Positions 44,279-49,300 of a DNA stretch of 49,300 bases are shown here, one piece after another (position 1 is the stretch's first letter; each line of letters begins with the position of its first letter). Origin of the DNA: Roseofilum reptotaenium CS-1145 (lineage in GTDB: Bacteria > Cyanobacteriota > Cyanobacteriia > Cyanobacteriales > Desertifilaceae); NCBI RefSeq assembly GCF_028330985.1, contig NZ_JAQMUE010000036.1:1-49300 (forward strand), given 5' to 3'. Below the pieces are notes generated by a model. The model saw only the letters and a program-made list of their open reading frames with translations. It searched no databases and was not told where the DNA came from. Both the position numbers and the translations under genes were made by a program.

Positions 44279-45139
44279 TTAAGGATTTTGGGCTGGCGCT
44301 GGAGTGGCTAAAGTTTCCGGTGATAGATTAATAAAGGGTAGCGCACCTTGGCCACCCATAACGGTCGGAAAGTGACCATCCCATTTTTCAATGGCTAGTT
44401 TTTGCAGCAAAATCGGTGTTAGGGTTTGTCGTTGCAGTCGTTGCGCTTCGGCTTGTCCTTTGGCGCGGTTGATTTCCGCTTGGGCTTCTTTTTCTGCTTT
44501 CAAGGCTTCAAAGTCTGCCCGCTTTGCTTCTTGTTCAGCAATTTGTTTGGCTTCAATGGCTTTGGAAAATTCTGGTGAAAAGGAGACATTGACCAGGGAA
44601 ACATCATCAATCAAAATGCCATAGGATGTAATTCTTTGCTTCAGAGCTTGATCGATTTCCTGTTTTAATTCGGTTCGTCGAGTAATGATTTCTTCGGCAT
44701 TTTTCTTAGCGGTTGCGGCTTTCACGACTTCGGAAACCGAGGGCGTAATAATCCGAATCAGGATTTGTTCGTGATTACCAATTTGTTGAAAGACTCGATT
44801 CACTCGTGATGGATCGATATGCCAATTAATGGCAATTTCCATGCCCACATCTTGTAAATCACGGGAAGAAGCTTCTGCATTGACATCATTTTTCTGGACT
44901 CGTACACTGAGACTTTGTACGGTTGTCATCACTGGAATAATAGGATGAATCCCCTCGTCTAATATGACATCTTGGACTTTGCCAAATTTCATGACTACGC
45001 CCCTTTCTCCAGCATTCACGATGACAAAAGGACGAAAAATCAAACTGATAAATACGAGGAAAAATGCTCCTAATACGGGAATCATCAATTGGGGATTGGT
45101 GAATTGGGAGTTTGAGGGAAAAGGATTAGGCGATTTCAT
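44279..45139 (-). CDS. SPFH/prohibitin-family membrane protein
   Basis: The 286-residue protein has an N-terminal transmembrane helix at about 18-40 and a band-7 domain from about 40. FVIVNAGERGVVMKFGKVQDVILDEGIHPIIPVMTTVQSLSVR precedes a long helix rich in Ala, Glu and Lys (KAIEAKQIAEQEAKRADFEALKAEKEAQAEINRAKGQAEAQ). This layout is typical of prohibitin-like proteins that form rings and scaffold membrane proteases such as FtsH. It probably faces the periplasm or thylakoid lumen. No partner gene is adjacent. Confidence 0.88.
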   Translation of the reverse strand: MKSPNPFPSNSQFTNPQLMIPVLGAFFLVFISLIFRPFVIVNAGERGVVMKFGKVQDVILDEGIHPIIPVMTTVQSLSVRVQKNDVNAEASSRDLQDVGMEIAINWHIDPSRVNRVFQQIGNHEQILIRIITPSVSEVVKAATAKKNAEEIITRRTELKQEIDQALKQRITSYGILIDDVSLVNVSFSPEFSKAIEAKQIAEQEAKRADFEALKAEKEAQAEINRAKGQAEAQRLQRQTLTPILLQKLAIEKWDGHFPTVMGGQGALPFINLSPETLATPAPAQNP

Positions 45140-45187
45140 AATGGGAATGGGTAATGGATAATCGAGAAGGGTTAATGGGTCGTCTTA

Positions 45188-46009
45188 TTAAATGGGGATT
45201 TCTGGAATACTGTCTAGGGGAGGGAGAGACCATAATTCAGAATCTACCGTAACTTCTGTCACTTGATCAGAGGAGAGGCGATCGCATCGGCGCGCAAATG
45301 GACATCGGGTACATTCACTTGATGTGACTGGAACTTGAGGAAAATCATGTCCCTGGATATAGTCCTTTAACTCTTGGTTGAGTTGGCATAAAAGTTTACT
45401 TAATTCCAGTTTTGTTTGTTTATGTTGCCCGTTATCATACTTAAATTCGAGGGCAGTTGCTCGATTATGTAACGAATTTTTACCTTTGACAAACCAGTAG
45501 GTTATGGAAATCTGTTCAGGGGGATAATGACTGGTTTCGGCTAAGACAAAGGGATAAAGACGGGTTTGCCAATTCTGTTTCAGGCGATCGCTATTTTGCG
45601 GTTGCAGATAGGTTTTCCAATCCATAATTTGCGCCTGGTGCGATCGGCAAATCAATAAATCATAAATCACTGTCAGCCAATACCCCTCAAACTCCAGGGT
45701 TCGCTGGTGTTCACTTTCCCGAAAATCCCCCCCATCTGCAAACAATCCCGGATAAGTAGTCATTAATCGTTCTAAACCCTGTTTAAATTGAGGGTCGCGC
45801 GCCAAAATCCCTTCAATGGGTAACCCTAATTCTCGCTGTTGCATCAACAAATGAAACTGGCTTCCCCATTCAGATTTTTCCTGTTGCTCCACAGGAACAA
45901 CATAAGGAATTTTTTCCAAAAAGATATACTGAAATTTACGCCCACAGGTACTCAAAATATTTAAATGACCTTGAGAGAGGCGCAAGCTCAACTGCTCCAT
46001 CATTTCCAT
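45188..46009 (-). CDS. PD-(D/E)XK nuclease with an Fe-S cysteine set
   Basis: The protein of about 273 residues has the PD-(D/E)XK core in EGYWLTVIYDLLICRSHQAQIMDWKTYL (Asp and Asp-x-Lys motif). It also has one N-terminal cysteine (C23 in ILSTCGRKFQY, counted from a GTG one codon upstream of the chosen ATG) and three near the C-terminus (C234, C237 and C243 in ECTRCPFARRC). This 1+3 arrangement is the Fe-S pattern of Cas4 and AddB nucleases. It is likely a DNA-repair or replication-restart nuclease. No CRISPR array or cas gene is in the window. Several ATG codons crowd the start, so the first residue is uncertain. Confidence 0.75.
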   Translation of the reverse strand: MEMMEQLSLRLSQGHLNILSTCGRKFQYIFLEKIPYVVPVEQQEKSEWGSQFHLLMQQRELGLPIEGILARDPQFKQGLERLMTTYPGLFADGGDFRESEHQRTLEFEGYWLTVIYDLLICRSHQAQIMDWKTYLQPQNSDRLKQNWQTRLYPFVLAETSHYPPEQISITYWFVKGKNSLHNRATALEFKYDNGQHKQTKLELSKLLCQLNQELKDYIQGHDFPQVPVTSSECTRCPFARRCDRLSSDQVTEVTVDSELWSLPPLDSIPEIPI

Positions 46010-46047
46010 CACCTATTATTCATTACCCCTTCCCAGCCCGTAGCACG

Positions 46048-46632
46048 CTAACATCGAGCTAGCACAAATACACTCTCCTTATTGCCACGATTAATGCGTA
46101 AATCTTGATCTAAATAGGTAATATCTAACCAACCTTTTTGATTTTCCTCACTAATGGGGAAATCAAACGGCCAGAAGGTGGCACTCTCTTGTATTTTCTC
46201 AATTATTTGTGAGGGAGATTCATAACCCAAAACCCGTTGCAGGCCGAAAATTCCTCGATTAAATCGCACATTTACCCGTCGCTCATTGACTACGGAGAAA
46301 CTGGCCCGAACACTTACGAGAGAGTCTAAATAAGGCAAACCATCGAGTTCACCAATATTATAAACTGCTTGCTCATCAGCCCGAATACATTGATAGATTT
46401 GGCCCAACTGATACAGGGGAATGCGATCAATATTCAACAACTCTGCACTGGTGGTATACAGCAAACGCCAGTCGCCACTCAGAAGTTCCGGAAATTCAGT
46501 TGGGCGAGGGTTGGGGTTGCGCTCTTCGAGTTGCACCACATAGGACAAAATAGCCTGTTTTTCAGTGGCTGAAGCCAATATACCCCGATTTGTGCCGGCG
46601 ATCGCTTCTAACAAACGGTCTTTACCAATCAT
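46048..46632 (-). CDS. Plastid-lipid-associated protein / fibrillin family
   Basis: The 194-residue protein resembles the PAP/fibrillin family of cyanobacteria and plastids. The start MIGKDRLLEAIAGTNRGI is followed by LSGDWRLLYTTSAELLNIDRIPLYQLGQIYQCIR near 50-85. A beta-rich lipocalin-like body continues to the end: VSVRASFSVVNERRVNVRFNRGIFGLQRVLGYESPSQ. Fibrillins bind lipids or carotenoids and protect photosystem II against light and oxidative stress. It is convergent with the nuclease series and divergent from the small acidic protein gene. Confidence 0.88.
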   Translation of the reverse strand: MIGKDRLLEAIAGTNRGILASATEKQAILSYVVQLEERNPNPRPTEFPELLSGDWRLLYTTSAELLNIDRIPLYQLGQIYQCIRADEQAVYNIGELDGLPYLDSLVSVRASFSVVNERRVNVRFNRGIFGLQRVLGYESPSQIIEKIQESATFWPFDFPISEENQKGWLDITYLDQDLRINRGNKESVFVLARC

Positions 46633-46758
46633 AATTCCCCCTAAGTGAATGACCTATACAATTAACAGCTATGCTTATGCTAACAACTGGCTTTCCAGAA
46701 TCCTGATAAACTCAAAAGAGATGAGTATCACCAATTGGATTTTCCTATTCTCTCAGCC

Positions 46759-47010
46759 ATGTCTGCCAAATTTGTACCGATCAAAAACCCCTCCTTGCGA
46801 GAAACCCCTCGTTCTCAACTGGCTCCTATTCTTCCTTCTCCTCAAACCGAGTCCCTAGTAGACTGGTTGGAAAAAACCGGACGCATGTCTGCCCGCGATC
46901 CCCAAGAGCAAGAGTTTGTAGATAATGATGTGGATATCTCTGAACTCGAACTGATTGAGGGAGGAGACGATAACTATGATGACGATGATGATTCCGTCGA
47001 GGATGAGTAA
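46759..47010 (+). CDS. Small acidic cyanobacterial protein (DUF3134-like)
   Basis: From MSAKFVPIKNPSLRETPRSQLAP the protein has 83 residues. It contains ESLVDWLEKTGRMSARDPQEQEFVDNDVDISELELI and an extreme acidic C-terminus, GGDDNYDDDDDSVEDE. I recall DUF3134 proteins with the same WLE-x-GR/ARD layout and acidic tail, but this is from memory. No catalytic motif is seen. The tail may bind calcium or a basic partner. The ATG at 46759 is chosen over an in-frame start at 46735 because it matches the expected family N-terminus. Confidence 0.6.
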   Translation: MSAKFVPIKNPSLRETPRSQLAPILPSPQTESLVDWLEKTGRMSARDPQEQEFVDNDVDISELELIEGGDDNYDDDDDSVEDE

Positions 47011-47064
47011 GCGATACAGCACTTTGTGATGTCATGAGGTACAGTCAGAACAATCCCCCTAAAT

Positions 47065-47086
47065 CCCCCGAAGATCGGGGGACTTT
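47065..47086 (+). terminator. CCCCCGA hairpin with a short U-tract
   Basis: CCCCCGA (47065-47071) pairs with TCGGGGG (47075-47081), then ACTTTTA. It lies about 55 bases after the small acidic protein gene. The repeat CCCTAAATCCCCC is common in cyanobacterial genomes, so it may be a mobile hairpin that now ends transcription. Confidence 0.5.
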
Positions 47087-47165
47087 TACTGCCCCCTTTT
47101 CTAAGGTGAAAATTGCTGTAACTCTAGATTGAGTGTTTTTTTGAGTGTGAATGTGAGGAAAAACT

Positions 47166-48254
47166 GTGGACGCGAAACTTAGCTTTGGGGGGTTTTCCTT
47201 TCCCTGGGGAACCCGTCTATTTTTAATCTTACTGGTCGGTCTGGGACTGACGGCTTTAACGTTAGATCTACAGATGAACCAATTATCCCAGGGTTGGTTT
47301 TCCCTGAGTCTGCCATTCTGGAGCGGGTTCCTACTGACTGCCCTCATGGGGGCTTGGGCTGTACCGACGTTAAGGAAGATTAAAGCTGGCCAAATTATCC
47401 GCGAAGATGGGCCGCAAGACCATTTGAAGAAAGCGGGCACTCCAACTATGGGAGGGATCTTTTTTATTCCAGTAGCTGTTCTGGTGGCGCTGGTGGCTTC
47501 GGGTGGCGATCGCCTGGTTCTAATCGTTTCCCTTGTTATCTTAGGCTATGGAACGATCGGGTGGATTGATGATTGGCAAATTCTCCGCCGCCGCTCCAAT
47601 AAGGGGATTTCTCCTCGGATGAAGCTGATCCTACAAACCCTATTGGCGGTTGTTTTTTGCCTGTGGATGCTCTGGACACAACCAGGAGATCTGACCACAG
47701 TGGCTCTATTTGGAGCGGTTAGCCTGCCTTTGGGTTTTGTCTTTTGGCCGATAGCAGCTTTTGCCCTAGTTTCTGAAAGTAATGCGGTGAACCTCACAGA
47801 TGGTTTAGACGGTTTAGCGGGAGGAACCTGTGCGATCGCCTTTTTAGCCCTCGGTGTTTTGCTAGCACCTACTGCTCCCAGTTTAATGATCCTCTGCGCT
47901 GCCATCAGTGGCAGTTGTATTGGTTTCTTAGTCTACAACCGCAACCCTGCCCAAGTATTTATGGGAGATACGGGTTCTATGGCTCTTGGCGGCGGTTTAG
48001 CGGCGATCGCCCTCATTAGCGGTAACATCTGGAGCTTATTGATTCTCAGCGGTCTCTTTGTCATTGAAGCCCTCTCCGTTATCTTACAAGTGAGCTACTA
48101 CAAAGCCACCAAAGGACCCGACGGTATCGGTAAACGGATTCTGAAAATGGCTCCTCTACACCATCATCTTGAACTCTCTGGATGGTCAGAAACCCAAGTG
48201 GTTGGCGTATTTTATGGCTTTGTTGGTATCCTTGCCATTCTCAGTTACTTCTAG
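47166..48254 (+). CDS. mraY: Phospho-N-acetylmuramoyl-pentapeptide-transferase
   Basis: The 362-residue integral membrane protein forms lipid I in peptidoglycan synthesis. Ten hydrophobic segments are present. The conserved motifs are GGIFFIPVAV, the acidic ESNAVNLTDGLDGLAGG, YNRNPAQVFMGDTGSMALGG and the C-terminal MAPLHHHLELSGWSETQVV (HHH). It starts with GTG at 47166 after TGTGAGGAAAAACT, with a reasonable AGGA site. It is an isolated cell-wall gene here, in the usual length range. Confidence 0.93.
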   Translation: MDAKLSFGGFSFPWGTRLFLILLVGLGLTALTLDLQMNQLSQGWFSLSLPFWSGFLLTALMGAWAVPTLRKIKAGQIIREDGPQDHLKKAGTPTMGGIFFIPVAVLVALVASGGDRLVLIVSLVILGYGTIGWIDDWQILRRRSNKGISPRMKLILQTLLAVVFCLWMLWTQPGDLTTVALFGAVSLPLGFVFWPIAAFALVSESNAVNLTDGLDGLAGGTCAIAFLALGVLLAPTAPSLMILCAAISGSCIGFLVYNRNPAQVFMGDTGSMALGGGLAAIALISGNIWSLLILSGLFVIEALSVILQVSYYKATKGPDGIGKRILKMAPLHHHLELSGWSETQVVGVFYGFVGILAILSYF

Positions 48255-48452
48255 GTCATCCTGTCAGTGTTTATAGATCGAACGGCGATCGCCCCTTTAG
48301 CTATTGAAAATTGGTCAACTCTCGAATCCTTCCCGGCTGCTTCAGTACACTTTGACAACAGATTACAATCTCTCGGCTGGTTGTAATTCGGGAGAATGGG
48401 AAGGTAGAAAGAGCAAATCTAGCCTTTCTGGTAGTATAACCTTCTCACTCAT

Positions 48453-48900
48453 ATGCCATCCGGCTTTACTCAAACCACATTTCGTCCTTATGGGTGGGCA
48501 GAAAAAGGGAAAAAAGTTTATGGAGAACGCGACGGCAAACCCCGTCAGCGCACCTACTTGATTGCTGGTAGGAGAGGCTCAAAACTATTAGCCCCCGTTT
48601 TATTCACACGAACAACCAATGCCGTGTTTTTTAACCATTGGCAGAACATCATCTACTACCAGAACTCAATCCTAAGAGCCTGCTAATTATGGACAATGCT
48701 GCCTTTCACAAGCAAGGAGATATTCGAGCGATTGCCAAAACTCACGGACACCCGGTTGTGTTTTTACCAGCTTCTTCACCTGAGTATAGTCCTATCGAAG
48801 AAGATTTTGCTATTCTCAAAAAGCAGAGGATTTATGCCCAGCCTGGTACGACTCTCGATGAGATCGTTAAACTGTACGGAACTTAATTGGAATGACTATA
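48453..48900 (+). pseudogene. Decayed IS630-family transposase with its right terminus
   Basis: The fragment has SGFTQTTFRPYGWAEKGKKVYG, then APVLFTRTTNAVFFNHWQ, then (after a frame change near 48650) HLLPELNPKSLLIMDNAAFHKQGDI and FLPASSPEYSPIEEDFAILKK. These are the second and third acidic motifs of IS630/Tc1 transposases (LLIMDNAAFH and SPIEE). The N-terminal domain is absent, and the first Asp before SGF is lost. The stop is at 48886, followed by AATTGGAATGACTATAG at 48884-48901, the inverted-repeat end. It abuts the 92-bp element whose TATAGCG start overlaps it. The 5' flank from 48304 has only out-of-frame traces. Confidence 0.75.
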
Positions 48901-48988
48901 GCGCTTCGCGCTAGGCAATAGGCAATAGCTTGTATGGATTCGGTTCTAAGGCTTCAAGCTGTACCTCATAGAAGAGAGAAACGCTATA
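48897..48988. mobile_element. 92-bp dispersed element, copy 2 (TATAGCG...CGCTATA ends)
   Basis: It has the same ends, AGCGCTTCGCGCT palindrome and unique part as 5028-5133, but 14 bases fewer, exactly two AATAGGG-type heptamers. Scattered substitutions (GGATTC for GGCTTA, AGAGAG for ATAGAG) separate the copies. The left end TATA coincides with the end of the IS630 remnant, so the IS probably inserted at a TA next to or within the element. Confidence 0.7.
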
Positions 48989-49056
48989 TAGAGTGCCCAT
49001 AATTGTTCGATATCCATGGCCTTAACGATTGACGGCTAATGAGATTATAGCAAGCC

Positions 49057-49091
49057 AAAAAAAACGCCCCCCTTGCGGAGAGCGTTTTTTT
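49057..49091. terminator. psbA transcription terminator
   Basis: Read on the minus strand, AACGCTCTCC and its partner GGGGGGCGTT form a GC-rich hairpin flanked by A and U tracts of 7-8 bases on both sides. It begins about 30 bases after the psbA stop and could end transcripts from either direction. Confidence 0.85.
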
Positions 49092-49120
49092 AGATTAAAT
49101 CAGTTGATTAAAAACTGGAA

Positions 49121-49300
<180 letters not shown>

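Noticed and set aside
46649-46858. Plus-strand 69-codon frame upstream of the DUF3134-like gene
   Set aside because: It is out of frame with the acidic protein and has no family character.
48304-48561. 85-codon frame at the left of the IS630 remnant
   Set aside because: It reads the transposase remnant in the wrong frame; only short traces could be transposase-derived.

Overview
The window is a chromosomal segment from a cyanobacterium. The evidence is a psbA C-terminus at the right edge, a HoxEFUYH bidirectional NiFe hydrogenase, an LL-diaminopimelate aminotransferase, HemJ, a fibrillin-like protein, many GCGATCGC (HIP1) sites, and intergenic arrays of heptamers of the AATAGGG / TTGCCTA type. 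Gene content and the density of Uma2-type genes, hairpin repeats and IS debris suggest a filamentous Oscillatoriales-like genome, but the genus is an inference and is not shown.

Layout. 0.1-4.7 kb (minus strand): a copper-monooxygenase-like lipoprotein with a haem motif, an L,D-transpeptidase, a small membrane protein, HemJ, and a chitinase/endolysin-like protein. 5.0-5.8 kb: a 106-bp dispersed element abutting a decayed IS4-type transposase. 5.9-10.8 kb (minus strand): a probable MoxR-ATPase / VWA-protein operon with an uncharacterised third gene. A Uma2 gene and a gene-less group II intron with a clear domain V now separate its members. 10.8-14.2 kb: an array of related proteins of unknown function, bracketed by 64-bp direct repeats. 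One array member is split at an A AAA AAC heptamer, exactly where a -1 shift would rejoin it to the next frame.

14.3-24.4 kb is mostly housekeeping: class II fructose-bisphosphate aldolase, dapL, ilvC, a hexose-phosphate mutarotase and a P-type ATPase. Between these genes lie an IS630-related MITE, a duplicated Uma2 pair (one copy with a single in-frame stop), and remnants of small cyanobacterial gene pairs. 24.4-27.5 kb is an accessory patch with a VapBC-like pair (toxin shortened), a decayed gene with a duplicated C-terminal module, and a secreted caspase-like peptidase. 27.6-34.3 kb carries a membrane protein, an LCP cell-wall ligase, a GH57 enzyme, another Uma2 gene and a hybrid histidine kinase.

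34.7-42.1 kb is the hox operon in the order hoxE-hoxF-hcp-hoxU-(unknown 163 aa)-hoxY-hoxH. HoxE/F/U form the NAD(P)H- or ferredoxin-linked diaphorase part and HoxY/H the hydrogenase. The hybrid-cluster protein inside the operon suggests a link to nitrogen-oxide or redox stress metabolism. No hoxW or hyp maturation genes are present in the window. 42.2-49.3 kb: Uma2, a GAF/PAS protein, an SPFH protein, an Fe-S PD-(D/E)XK nuclease, a fibrillin-like protein, a small acidic protein, MraY, a decayed IS630 transposase ending in a second copy of the 106-bp element (92 bp here), and the end of psbA.

The observations most worth following are the modular paralogue array with its frameshift site, the gene-less group II intron antisense to the MoxR/VWA operon, a palindromic repeat that has become part of the P-type ATPase reading frame, and the two copies of the small element that differ by exactly two heptamers.
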